From Ensifer sp. IC4062 (GTDB taxonomy: Bacteria > Pseudomonadota > Alphaproteobacteria > Rhizobiales > Rhizobiaceae): a stretch of 64,000 bases of DNA. Every line of letters begins with the position of its first letter. The first letter of the stretch is position 1. A program made the translations under genes and the position numbers. The stretch covers positions 1 through 64,000 of the forward strand of contig NZ_JADYVD010000024.1 of NCBI RefSeq assembly GCF_020193575.1. Direction: 5' to 3'. Positions 54,531 through 62,397 of the stretch are shown one piece after another. The notes below the pieces were generated by a model, which saw nothing but the letters and a program-made list of their open reading frames with translations, searched no databases and was not told the DNA's origin.

Positions 54531-54737
54531 TTACTGCTCCGACAGCTTCATGTCCGGATGATAGTCCTTGCCTGCCACCTCTTTCACCACCGCCTGCCCG
54601 CACTGCATGTGCTGGGTGTCGGCATTGAAAGCATAGGTCGGCGGGCCGTGCAGGGTCCATCCTTGGTTCAATGCCGCCGTCACCTTGTGGCAGAAGGAGG
54701 CATCGTCAGGGCCGGTGAGGAAGCGGTAGAGTTTCAA
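54531..54737 (-). CDS. DUF1737 small protein
   Basis: This 68-residue protein starts with TTG and contains the DUF1737 core LYRFLTGPDDASFCHKVTAA and GWTLHGPPTYAFNA. Its start overlaps the stop of the lyase gene (TTGA), so it is translationally coupled to it. The function is unknown. It is too small and has too rare a start codon for many gene finders. Confidence 0.8.
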   Translation of the reverse strand: MKLYRFLTGPDDASFCHKVTAALNQGWTLHGPPTYAFNADTQHMQCGQAVVKEVAGKDYHPDMKLSEQ

Positions 54738-55642
54738 GGTCTTGCCTTTCGTCTTTCGATCATGTCCGCCTTGGCGGCCAGTTTCATTGCCTGGTCGAGA
54801 TGCAGCCGTTCGACCATGCGGCCATGGAGATTGATCACGCCCTTGTCGGCGTTTTCCGGAAGCTCGAAGGCCGCGATGATCGCGCGTGCCTTGTCGACCG
54901 CCGCCTGTTCGACACTGAAATGCTCGTTCGCCGGGCCGATCTGCGCCGGGTGAATGAGCATCTTGCCGTCGTAGCCCATGTTGCGCCCCTGGCGGCACTC
55001 GGCCTCAAATCCCTCCGCGTCGCGGAAATCGTTGTAGACCGCGTCGATGACATCAAGCCCGCTGCCGCGCGCGGCGAGCAGGATTTGCATCAGCCAGGGC
55101 ACCAGGTAGGCACGGCCGGGATGCGCGGGAACGCCTGTGTCCTTCTCGAGATCGTTCAGCCCGACCACGAAGCAATCGAGCCTGCCGCCGAAGGTGCGGC
55201 CGGTCTCGGCGATTGCTGCAACATTGAGCAGGCCGCGCGGCGTTTCGATCATCGCCCAGAGCCTGAGGCTTTCAGGCGCATCGTTTTCGCCAAGCCAGTC
55301 GACAGCTGTCTGGATATCCGAGGGACTCTCGACCTTCGGCAGAAGGATAGCGTCGGGAGCGGCGGCAACCGCGGCGGTGAGATCCATCTGACCGAAGCCT
55401 GACCCCAGCGCATTAACGCGAATGACCACCTCACAATTGGGCCTGTGCTTCGAAAGATGCCGGATGAGCGCTTCGCGCGCTTCGCCCTTGTGTTCGGGAG
55501 CGACAGCATCCTCCAGGTCGAAGATCACCGTGTCGGCGGCAAGCTGCCGCACCTTCGCCAAGGCGCGGGCATTATCGGCCGGAACGCAAAGCACGGAGCG
55601 GCGCAGGCGAGTGGGATGATGATGGGCGATCACAGTTGTCAT
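54734..55642 (-). CDS. CitE/HpcH-type CoA-ester lyase
   Basis: This 302-residue TIM-barrel protein belongs to the citrate lyase beta/malyl-CoA lyase family. RRSVLCVPADNARALAKVRQ at the N-terminus, the metal-binding VIFDLEDAVAP and catalytic IETPRGLLN regions are present. No CitD or CitF genes are nearby, so it is not part of a citrate lyase; candidates are malyl-CoA, beta-methylmalyl-CoA or citramalyl-CoA lyase. It is coupled to a DUF1737 protein gene. Confidence 0.88.
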   Translation of the reverse strand: MTTVIAHHHPTRLRRSVLCVPADNARALAKVRQLAADTVIFDLEDAVAPEHKGEAREALIRHLSKHRPNCEVVIRVNALGSGFGQMDLTAAVAAAPDAILLPKVESPSDIQTAVDWLGENDAPESLRLWAMIETPRGLLNVAAIAETGRTFGGRLDCFVVGLNDLEKDTGVPAHPGRAYLVPWLMQILLAARGSGLDVIDAVYNDFRDAEGFEAECRQGRNMGYDGKMLIHPAQIGPANEHFSVEQAAVDKARAIIAAFELPENADKGVINLHGRMVERLHLDQAMKLAAKADMIERRKARP

Positions 55643-55754
55643 GGAACCGTTGTGCCCGCCTTTCGATTGTTACGCAAGACGACCGATCGATGGACCATCC
55701 TCTTGCAAGAGGCGCATTGAACTCCCACATCGCATCTTAGAAAGGTTGACGATC

Positions 55755-56000
55755 ATGCAAAGCATCCGCTCTGTTCTCCTGACGGCCGCCGCCATTACCA
55801 TCACCTTGGCAGCTCTCGTCTTCACCGCATCGCTTGCCGTGGCTCTGGCCGGCATCGCCGCCGTCGTTGCGATCGGCAGCGCCATCGCTGCAAGGCTCAA
55901 TGGCAAGCAAGCACCTGCGCACGCCCGGGTGAACCCGACCGGAGAACGGCGCGAAATGCGAATCTGGAACGACGGGCGCGGCACGATCATCGATCTGTGA
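55755..56000 (+). CDS. Small membrane protein of unknown function
   Basis: This 81-residue protein has one or two N-terminal helices (VLLTAAAITITLAALVFTAS and AVALAGIAAVVAIGSAIAA), then a basic cytoplasmic or periplasmic tail (RVNPTGERREMRIWNDGRG). The ribosome binding site AGAAAGG lies nine bases upstream. I do not recognise a family. A RIME1-like element follows its stop. Confidence 0.7.
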   Translation: MQSIRSVLLTAAAITITLAALVFTASLAVALAGIAAVVAIGSAIAARLNGKQAPAHARVNPTGERREMRIWNDGRGTIIDL

Positions 56001-56004
56001 CAGG

Positions 56005-56110
56005 CCTACGGCATGTCTCCTTGATCGATCTCGATTCAAGGACAAGGACATGCGGCAATTCGAACCGCCACAGCGATCTTTGCGCGTCTGATATGACGTG
56101 CGGCGCTGCA
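56005..56110 (+). repeat. RIME1-like element upstream of leuD
   Basis: CCTACGGCATGTCTCCTTG and CAAGGACAAGGACATGCGG form the first palindrome, and GCGCGTCTGATATGACGTGC the core of the second, with the linker CAATTCGAACCGCCACAGCG. It lies 84 bases before leuD. Confidence 0.82.
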
Positions 56111-56193
56111 GAAGCGCAGATTTTCCTTCATTTCGGCGTGAAACTGCTCTAAACGCTCTTTCACCGTTTCCGCTGAAATCGAAGGCCAAAGTC

Positions 56194-56799
56194 ATGGAAA
56201 AGTTCGTCAAGCTCACCGGCGTCGCTGCCCCCCTTCCCGTCGTCAACATCGACACGGACATGATCATTCCGAAGGACTACCTGAAGACGATCAAGCGCAC
56301 CGGCCTTGGCAAGGGACTTTTCGCCGAAGCCCGCTACAACGAGGACGGCACGCCGAACCCGGATTTCGTGCTTAACAAGCCGGCCTACCAGAACGCCAGG
56401 ATTCTCGTTGCCGGTGACAATTTCGGCTGCGGCTCCTCGCGCGAGCATGCGCCCTGGGCGCTCCTCGATTTCGGCATCCGCTGCGTCATTTCGACCTCGT
56501 TCGCCGACATCTTCTACAACAACTGTTTCAAGAACGGCATTCTGCCGATCGTGGTCAGCCAAGCCGACCTCGACAAGCTGATGGACGACGCCAACCGCGG
56601 TTCGAACGCCGTGCTTTCGATCGATCTGGAAGCACAGGAAATCACCGGTCCCGATGGCGGTTCGATCAAGTTCGAGATCGATGCCTTCAAACGCCATTGC
56701 CTTCTGAACGGCCTCGACGATATCGGTCTGACGCTGGAGAAGGCGAGCGCCATCGACAGCTTCGAGCAGAAAAACGCCGTATCGCGTCCCTGGGCCTGA
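56194..56799 (+). CDS. leuD: 3-isopropylmalate dehydratase small subunit
   Basis: This 201-residue swivel domain partners LeuC. The N-terminus [20 protein letters not shown] and the active-site loop [15 protein letters not shown] are intact. The ATG at 56194 gives the family start; the frame is open for 32 codons upstream, with unlike residues. It is far from leuC and is followed closely by ridA. Confidence 0.96.
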   Translation: MEKFVKLTGVAAPLPVVNIDTDMIIPKDYLKTIKRTGLGKGLFAEARYNEDGTPNPDFVLNKPAYQNARILVAGDNFGCGSSREHAPWALLDFGIRCVISTSFADIFYNNCFKNGILPIVVSQADLDKLMDDANRGSNAVLSIDLEAQEITGPDGGSIKFEIDAFKRHCLLNGLDDIGLTLEKASAIDSFEQKNAVSRPWA

Positions 56800-56811
56800 G
56801 AGCAGGCGCAG

Positions 56812-57192
56812 ATGACGCGCAAGCTCATCTCTTCCGGTTCCCCTTTCGAAAAGGCGGCGGGCTATTCGCGTGCCGTCGTTAAAGGGGACTGGTGCTTCGT
56901 CGCCGGAACCACCGGCTATGACTACGCCACCATGACCATGCCGGAGACGGTGGAGGAACAGGCGCGTAACTGCCTGGAGACGATCGAGGGCGCCTTGAAG
57001 GACGCCGGGTTCTCGCTTTCGGATGTCGTGCGCAACCACTATTACGTCACCGACGCAAGCTTTGCCGACCGCGTCTTTCCCATTTTCGGCGAGATGTTCG
57101 GCGACATCCGCCCGGCGGCGACGATGATCGTCTGCGAGCTCATCCGCCCGGAAATGCTGATCGAGATCGAGGTTACGGCATTTCGCGGGTGA
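56812..57192 (+). CDS. RidA-family protein
   Basis: This 126-residue trimer-forming protein has the RidA fold (ETVEEQARNCLETIEGALKD) with the conserved Arg in IRPAATMIVCELIRPEM, which binds reactive imine intermediates. Its sequence fits the Rid7/YjgH side rather than canonical RidA only loosely. It lies 12 bases after leuD, so it may be cotranscribed with it and handle enamine by-products of amino-acid metabolism. Confidence 0.85.
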   Translation: MTRKLISSGSPFEKAAGYSRAVVKGDWCFVAGTTGYDYATMTMPETVEEQARNCLETIEGALKDAGFSLSDVVRNHYYVTDASFADRVFPIFGEMFGDIRPAATMIVCELIRPEMLIEIEVTAFRG

Positions 57193-57237
57193 CGCCTGTC
57201 CTCTCCAGCTCAGCGTAGAGAGATCGAAGAGAAGCCC

Positions 57238-58077
57238 ATGCAGTTCGAAGGCACGGCCGACTATATTGCCGACAAGGACCTGATGATCGCCATCAACGCG
57301 GCAATCCGGCTGGAGCGTCCGCTTCTCGTCAAGGGCGAGCCCGGCACCGGCAAGACGGAGCTTGCACGCCAGATCGCGGCCGCCCTCGGTCTCGAGCTCA
57401 TCGAGTGGAGCGTCAAGTCGACAACCAAGGCGCAGCAGGGGCTCTACGAATATGACGCCGTCTCGCGGCTGCGCGACAGCCAGCTCGGCGACGCCCGCGT
57501 CAATGACGTGAAGAACTACATTCGCAAAGGCAAGCTCTGGCTGGCTTTCGAGGCGCCGCGGAAAACCGTGCTGCTCATCGACGAGATCGACAAGGCAGAT
57601 ATCGAGTTCCCGAACGACCTCCTGCAGGAGCTCGACCGGATGGAATTCCACGTGTACGAGACCGGCGAAACGATCCAAGCGCGGCACCGGCCGATCGTCG
57701 TCATCACCTCCAACAACGAGAAGGAACTGCCGGACGCCGTTTTGCGCCGCTGCTTCTTCCACTATATCCGCTTGCCCGATGCCGAGACGCTCGCGCGCAT
57801 CGTCGAAGTGCACTATCCGGGCATCCGCAAGACGCTGCTTTCGGCGGCACTCACCGCCTTCTACGGCATCCGCGAAGTGCCGGGGCTGAAGAAGAAACCC
57901 TCGACCTCCGAGGCGCTCGACTGGATCCGGCTGCTGGTCGCCGACGAGATCGATCCGGCGGATCTGCGCGCCGACCCGAAGTCGATGCTGCCGAAGTTGC
58001 ACGGGGCGCTGTTGAAGAACGAGCAGGATGTGCATCTCTTCGAGCGCCTCGCTTTCATGGCGCGCCGCGACGGATGA
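57238..58077 (+). CDS. MoxR-family AAA+ ATPase
   Basis: This 279-residue AAA+ chaperone has Walker A GEPGTGKTE (33-41), Walker B LLIDEIDKAD, and sensor stretch VVITSNNEKELPDAVLRRC. MoxR ATPases load metal cofactors or remodel proteins together with a VWA-domain partner. A CoxE-like VWA gene lies 1.6 kb downstream on the same strand (59678). The ATG is 45 bases after ridA. The stop overlaps the nudix ATG (ATGA). Confidence 0.92.
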   Translation: MQFEGTADYIADKDLMIAINAAIRLERPLLVKGEPGTGKTELARQIAAALGLELIEWSVKSTTKAQQGLYEYDAVSRLRDSQLGDARVNDVKNYIRKGKLWLAFEAPRKTVLLIDEIDKADIEFPNDLLQELDRMEFHVYETGETIQARHRPIVVITSNNEKELPDAVLRRCFFHYIRLPDAETLARIVEVHYPGIRKTLLSAALTAFYGIREVPGLKKKPSTSEALDWIRLLVADEIDPADLRADPKSMLPKLHGALLKNEQDVHLFERLAFMARRDG

Positions 58078-58514
58078 GGCCGGACGCCCAAAAGGTGCTG
58101 ATCTACGCCACTTGGCGCGACCGCCTGCTGGTCTTCGATGAGCCGGACTTTCCCGACGTGGAACTGCAGGTGCCGGGCGGTACCATGGAACCGGGCGAGA
58201 GCCCGGATGCTGCAGCACGCCGGGAGTTTGTGGAAGAAACGGGGCTGGTTCCGCCACGACCACTCGTTCATCTCGCCACACAGGACTACTGGTTCGTGAA
58301 AAATGACAGGGAAATCTGCCATCGCCGTCACTATTTTCATGCGGCACTTGCCGGCGAGCAGCGGCAAACTTGGCTTCACCATGAAATGACGCCAGACAGC
58401 GGTGGGCCGCCGATCCGTTTTCGTTTCGTTTGGCTTGGCATGGTCGAGGCGCGGAGACGTCTCGGTTACGGAATGCAGGACGCTCTGGGCCTGCTGTGGA
58501 ATGTGGCCGGCTAA
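58074..58514 (+). CDS. NUDIX hydrolase
   Basis: This 146-residue protein has a full Nudix box (GTMEPGESPDAAARREFVEE followed by TG), which coordinates metal for hydrolysis of nucleoside diphosphate-linked compounds. The substrate is unknown. It is coupled to moxR by ATGA, and no gene follows until the metA riboswitch region. Confidence 0.88.
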   Translation: MRPDAQKVLIYATWRDRLLVFDEPDFPDVELQVPGGTMEPGESPDAAARREFVEETGLVPPRPLVHLATQDYWFVKNDREICHRRHYFHAALAGEQRQTWLHHEMTPDSGGPPIRFRFVWLGMVEARRRLGYGMQDALGLLWNVAG

Positions 58515-58611
58515 CGAGCTTGATAGAGGAATCTGGGACAGGCCACCCGCACCTTCGGAGGAGCCGAATCGTTTTTCATTGACCGCCAGCCACTTGGCGC
58601 GCTATCAAACG

Positions 58612-58677
58612 ATCTGTGGTGATTTGGCCGGCCGGCTTGCAGCCACGTTAAAGAAATCGCTAAAGGGCCGAGGAAAG
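58612..58677 (+). ncRNA. SAM-II riboswitch (metA aptamer)
   Basis: The core reads GTGGTGATTT, then CCGGCTTGCAGCCAC, GTTAAA, GCTAAAGGGCC. P1 pairs GTGG with CCAC, and the 3' GGGCC can pair with GGCC in the first loop to make the pseudoknot. Each of the conserved SAM-II blocks I know (GTGATTT, TTGCA, GTTAAA, GCTAAA) is present in order. It lies 68 bases before the metA ATG. Confidence 0.9.
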
Positions 58678-58691
58678 ACGGATTTCCAAGG

Positions 58692-58724
58692 ACCGGTCGC
58701 GATCATCTCGCCGCCGGTTTTTTT
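58692..58724 (+). terminator. Intrinsic terminator between SAM-II aptamer and metA
   Basis: ACCGGTCGCGA and TCGCCGCCGGT pair (one mismatch, one wobble) around TCATC, followed by seven T residues. It lies 20 bases before the metA ATG, which suggests that SAM binding controls transcription termination rather than only translation. Confidence 0.82.
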
Positions 58725-58744
58725 GTATTGATCGAGTGGACCCC

Positions 58745-59671
58745 ATGCCCATCAAGATTCCCGATACGCTGCCCGCCTTCGAAACCCTCGTGCATGAGGG
58801 CGTGCGGGTGATGACCGAGACCGTGGCGATCCGTCAGGACATTCGCCCGCTTCAGATCGGGCTCCTGAACCTCATGCCGAACAAGATCAAGACCGAGATC
58901 CAGATGGCGCGGCTGATCGGGGCAACGCCGCTGCAGGTCGAACTGACGCTGGTCCGCGTCAACGGCCACCGGCCGAAGAACACCTCCGAGGATCACCTGC
59001 TTGCCTTCTACGAGACCTGGGAGGAGGTGAAGGGCCGCAAGTTCGACGGCTTCATCATCACCGGCGCGCCGGTCGAGACGCTCGAGTACGAGGACGTCAC
59101 GTATTGGAAGGAACTGCAGCGCATCTTCAACTGGACGGCGACGAACGTGCATTCGACGATGAACGTCTGCTGGGGCGCGATGGCGGCGATCTACCATTTC
59201 CACGGCGTTCCGAAACACCCGCTCAAGGAAAAGGCCTTCGGCGTCTATCGGCACCAGAACCTGAAACCCTCCTCGGTCTATCTGAACGGATTTTCCGACG
59301 ATTTCGCTGTGCCGGTTTCACGGTGGACCGAGGTGCGCCGCGCCGACATCGACCGCGTGCCGGAGCTCGAAATCCTGATGGAATCGAAGGAAATGGGCGT
59401 CTGCCTCGTGCACGAGAAGAAGGGCAACCGGCTCTATATGTTCAATCACGTAGAGTATGATTCAACCTCCCTGTCGGACGAATATTTCCGCGACGTGGAT
59501 GCCGGCGTGCCGATCAAGCTGCCGCACGACTATTTCCCGCACAATGATGCGGATCTGCCGCCGCAGAACCGCTGGCGTAGCCACGCGCATCTCTTCTTCG
59601 GCAACTGGATCAACGAGATATACCAGACGACGCCCTACGAGCTCGAAAAGATCGGCATTGGAGATCATTGA
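58745..59671 (+). CDS. metA: Homoserine O-acyltransferase, predicted acetyl-CoA type
   Basis: This 308-residue enzyme makes the first committed step of methionine synthesis. The catalytic Cys142 (MNVCWG), His235 and Glu237 (FNHVEYD) are at canonical positions. Residue 111 is Glu (ITGAPVET), which in studied homologues selects acetyl-CoA; Gly at this place selects succinyl-CoA. The product is therefore probably O-acetylhomoserine. I chose the ATG at 58745 ([10 protein letters not shown]); a GTG three codons upstream is in frame. Expression is probably set by the SAM-II element upstream. Confidence 0.93.
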   Translation: MPIKIPDTLPAFETLVHEGVRVMTETVAIRQDIRPLQIGLLNLMPNKIKTEIQMARLIGATPLQVELTLVRVNGHRPKNTSEDHLLAFYETWEEVKGRKFDGFIITGAPVETLEYEDVTYWKELQRIFNWTATNVHSTMNVCWGAMAAIYHFHGVPKHPLKEKAFGVYRHQNLKPSSVYLNGFSDDFAVPVSRWTEVRRADIDRVPELEILMESKEMGVCLVHEKKGNRLYMFNHVEYDSTSLSDEYFRDVDAGVPIKLPHDYFPHNDADLPPQNRWRSHAHLFFGNWINEIYQTTPYELEKIGIGDH

Positions 59672-59677
59672 GCCTCG

Positions 59678-60862
59678 ATGTTCATCCCCTTCTTCCTCGA
59701 ATTGAAGGCCGCGAAAGTCCCGGTGACACTCCGGGAATTCCTGTCGCTGATCGAGGGAATGGAGGCGGGGATCGCGACCTTTGACGTCGAGGCTTTCTAT
59801 TTCCTCGCCCGCACGGCGCTGGTGAAGGACGAGCGTCACATCGATCGTTTCGACCGCGTCTTCCGGCATTGTTTTGCCGGGCTAGAGGCAGTTTCCCCGT
59901 CGGAGGTCTTTGGTGAGGCGACCATTCCCGAGGAGTGGCTGAAGAAACTAGCCGAGAAATACCTGACCGAGGACGAGAAGAAGCTCGTTGAGGCGCTCGG
60001 CGGCTTCGACAAGCTGATGGAAACGCTGCGCCAGCGGCTTGCGGAGCAGACCGGCCGCCACCAGGGCGGTTCGAAATGGATCGGCACCGCCGGCACCTCA
60101 CCCTTCGGCGCCTACGGCTACAATCCGGAAGGGGTGAGGATCGGCCAGGAGGACTCGCGTCATCGGCGCGCGGCCAAGGTTTGGGACCGGCGCGAGTTCA
60201 GGGACTACGACGACACGGTCGAGCTCGGCACGCGCAACATCAAGGTGGCGCTGAAGCGGCTCCGGCGCTGGGTGCGCGAGGGTGCCGCCGAGGAGCTCGA
60301 CCTTTCCGGCACGATCCGCTCCACCGCCGAGCATGGCTATCTCGACGTCGTGACGCGGCCGGAGCGGCGCAACGCGGTCAAACTCCTGATGTTTTTCGAC
60401 GTCGGCGGCTCGATGGACGACCATATCCGGATCGTGGAAGAACTCTTCTCGGCTGTGCGCAGCGAATTCCGGCACATGGATTATTTCTACTTCCACAATT
60501 GCATTTATGAGGGTCTCTGGAAGGACAATCGCCGCCGGCGCGTCGATGTGACCCGCACGGCCGAACTCCTGCGCACCTTCGGCGGCGACTATCGCGTCAT
60601 CTTCGTCGGCGATGCCTCGATGAGCCCCTATGAAATCAGCCATCCGGGCGGATCGGTCGAACACTGGAACGACGAGGCTGGCGCGCTCTGGCTCACGCGC
60701 ATCACGGCGCATTTCCCGCGCTCGATCTGGCTCAATCCGGTGCCGGAAGATCACTGGCGCCACACCCAGTCGATCGGCATGATCCGCACACTCTTCGGCG
60801 GCCGGATGTTCCCGTTGACGCTCGCCGGCCTGCAGGCCGCGACAAAGGAATTGTCGCGCTGA
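59678..60862 (+). CDS. VWA domain protein, CoxE-like
   Basis: This 394-residue cytoplasmic protein has a helical N-terminal half and a C-terminal von Willebrand A domain. The MIDAS motif is degenerate: Asp241-Val-Gly243-Gly-Ser245 in place of DxSxS. It probably pairs with the MoxR ATPase encoded at 57238, although nudix and metA separate them. In CO-oxidising bacteria CoxE with the MoxR-like CoxD helps activate CO dehydrogenase, but no such genes are here. It lies 6 bases after metA. Confidence 0.85.
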   Translation: MFIPFFLELKAAKVPVTLREFLSLIEGMEAGIATFDVEAFYFLARTALVKDERHIDRFDRVFRHCFAGLEAVSPSEVFGEATIPEEWLKKLAEKYLTEDEKKLVEALGGFDKLMETLRQRLAEQTGRHQGGSKWIGTAGTSPFGAYGYNPEGVRIGQEDSRHRRAAKVWDRREFRDYDDTVELGTRNIKVALKRLRRWVREGAAEELDLSGTIRSTAEHGYLDVVTRPERRNAVKLLMFFDVGGSMDDHIRIVEELFSAVRSEFRHMDYFYFHNCIYEGLWKDNRRRRVDVTRTAELLRTFGGDYRVIFVGDASMSPYEISHPGGSVEHWNDEAGALWLTRITAHFPRSIWLNPVPEDHWRHTQSIGMIRTLFGGRMFPLTLAGLQAATKELSR

Positions 60863-60901
60863 ATCGGGTGATGGCTGCGCCTTTCAAAGCACGCGATTGG
60901 G

Positions 60902-61013
60902 CCTCTCCCTAACTTTCTCCCCGCCTGCAGGGAAGGGACTTGGGGCAGAGCGTCGCCGCTTGTCCCTTCGCCCTGCTTGCAGGGGAGAAGGTCTTGGCAG
61001 CGGGATGAGGGGC
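60902..61013. repeat. GC-rich palindromic repeat
   Basis: The outer arms GCCTCTCCCTAACTTTCTCC and AGCGGGATGAGGGGC enclose inner arms CCCGCCTGCAGGGAAGGG and CCCTGCTTGCAGGGGAGAAGG. It lies between the VWA and galM genes. Confidence 0.78.
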
Positions 61014-61107
61014 GGCCCGGACGTACGCAGAGGAAAAGTATGACTTTCCGGTTGCCGCGCCGTCGGAAATACCGCAGGTTGACGCCGACTCGCAGAAGGA
61101 AGGAGAC

Positions 61108-62127
61108 ATGATGAGCATGGATATGGAAATCTTCGGTCGCCTGCCTTCCGGTGAACCGGTTCATCGCGTGACGCTCAATGGCGGCGGCCTGACGGCGAAG
61201 GTGATCACCTGGGGGGCAGTCATCCAGGATCTGCGGCTCGAAGGGCACCAGCCGCCCCTGGTTCTGGGTTTCGAGGATTTCGATAGCTATCCTGCGCATT
61301 CGGCCTATTTCGGCGCCACCCCCGGCCGCAACGCCAACCGCATCGGCAGCGGACGCTTCACGCTCGACGGCAAGGCCTATCAACTCGACCTCAATGAAAA
61401 GGGCGTGACCCATCTTCACGGCGGCAGCGACAATATCGCCAAGCGCAACTGGACGATCGTCGACCGGGCAGAGGATCGCGTGACGCTCAGGATTACCGAT
61501 CCCGACGGACGCGCCGGCTATCCCGGCAACTGCACGATCATCTGCACCTATACGCTGAAACCCGGCGGCGTGCTGAACGTCACTTACCAATCGGAAACCG
61601 ACGCGCCGACGCTCGCCAATGTCTGCCAGCACAGCTACTTCAATCTCGACGGCAGCGATGACGTGTTTGGCCATGACATCATGATCGCCGCCGACCACTA
61701 TCTGCCAACCGACGAGCGGCAGATCCCGACCGGCGAAATCCGCGCTGTCGCCGGCACGGCCTTCGATCTCAGGGAAATGACCTCGCTGCGGCGGCAGACG
61801 GAAGGCGAAAAGATCGCCTACGACCACAATTTCTGCCTCTCGCCGGAGCGGATGGACAAACACTCGGTGGCGCTGGCGCGCAGCATCAATTCCGGGATTT
61901 CGCTGGAAGTGCTCACGACCGAGCCCGGCATCCAGCTCTATACCGGCTTCAAGCTCGATGTGCCGGTGCCGGGCCTGGAGGGCCGCCGCTACGCCCCCTT
62001 CGCCGGCTTCTGCCTCGAAACGCAAATCTGGCCCGACGCAATCAACCACGAGGGTTTCCCGAAAGCGGTACTCAGGCCGGGCGAGACGCTGCGCCAAGAG
62101 ACGGACTACGTGTTTATGAAGAGCTGA
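61108..62127 (+). CDS. galM: Aldose 1-epimerase
   Basis: This 339-residue enzyme interconverts alpha and beta anomers of aldoses. Family landmarks are GATPGRNANRI near residue 71, THLHGGSDNI, and CQHSYFNLDG with the catalytic His; the Glu near the C-terminus is in GFCLETQIWPDAINH. The start is ATGATG after AAGGAAGGAGAC, an excellent binding site. It is a single gene with no visible galactose operon nearby. Confidence 0.93.
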   Translation: MMSMDMEIFGRLPSGEPVHRVTLNGGGLTAKVITWGAVIQDLRLEGHQPPLVLGFEDFDSYPAHSAYFGATPGRNANRIGSGRFTLDGKAYQLDLNEKGVTHLHGGSDNIAKRNWTIVDRAEDRVTLRITDPDGRAGYPGNCTIICTYTLKPGGVLNVTYQSETDAPTLANVCQHSYFNLDGSDDVFGHDIMIAADHYLPTDERQIPTGEIRAVAGTAFDLREMTSLRRQTEGEKIAYDHNFCLSPERMDKHSVALARSINSGISLEVLTTEPGIQLYTGFKLDVPVPGLEGRRYAPFAGFCLETQIWPDAINHEGFPKAVLRPGETLRQETDYVFMKS

Positions 62128-62170
62128 GGTGAGTGGCCGAATCGGTGAGAACTGCACGGTCGGCCGACTG

Positions 62171-62264
62171 CTACTGCATGATTTCTTAAATCGGAATCGA
62201 GCTCAGGAAATTATGAAAATGCTACAGCGACCTTTGCGCGTCCGATTGGAGGCGCTGCGCTGTA
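62171..62264 (+). repeat. RIME1-like element upstream of tRNA-Gly terminus
   Basis: CTACTGCATGATTTCTTAAATCGG and a shortened partner CTCAGGAAATTATG form the first palindrome, here given as two arms; GCTACAGCGACCTTTGCGCG and AGGCGCTGCGCTGTA form the second. Part of the linker is missing. Confidence 0.8.
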
Positions 62265-62322
62265 AACAGCGTGGCCCAACAACAGAGCCAAGAACAACAA
62301 TAAAACGAAGGGGTTGGGAAAC

Positions 62323-62397
62323 TGGAGCGGGTGAGGCGATTCGAACGCCCGACCCCAACCTTGGCAAGGTTGTGCTCTACCCCTGAGCTACACCCGC
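62323..62397 (-). tRNA. tRNA-Gly(GCC)
   Basis: The 75-base cloverleaf is on the minus strand. The acceptor GCGGGTG pairs with CACCCGC, the D arm begins GCTCAGGGGTAGAGC, the anticodon stem-loop CAACCTTGCCAAGGTTG has anticodon GCC, and the T loop is TTCGAAT. The 3' CCA is encoded. There is no neighbouring tRNA or integrase. Confidence 0.97.

Noticed and set aside
56161-58347. An open frame of about 730 codons opposite leuD, ridA, moxR and nudix
   Set aside because: It spans four real genes in antisense, with no homology-like features. It is a shadow of biased codon use.
58736-58744. GTG three codons upstream as the metA start
   Set aside because: The ATG at 58745 gives the canonical N-terminus and puts Glu111, Cys142, His235 and Glu237 on their standard numbers.
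60751-62157. An open frame of about 470 codons opposite the VWA gene end and galM
   Set aside because: It is antisense to galM and crosses a palindromic repeat. The composition is not that of a real protein.
62323-62397. tRNA-Gly as an integration site for a genomic island
   Set aside because: There is no integrase, no direct repeat of the tRNA 3' end nearby, and genes on both sides are core functions.
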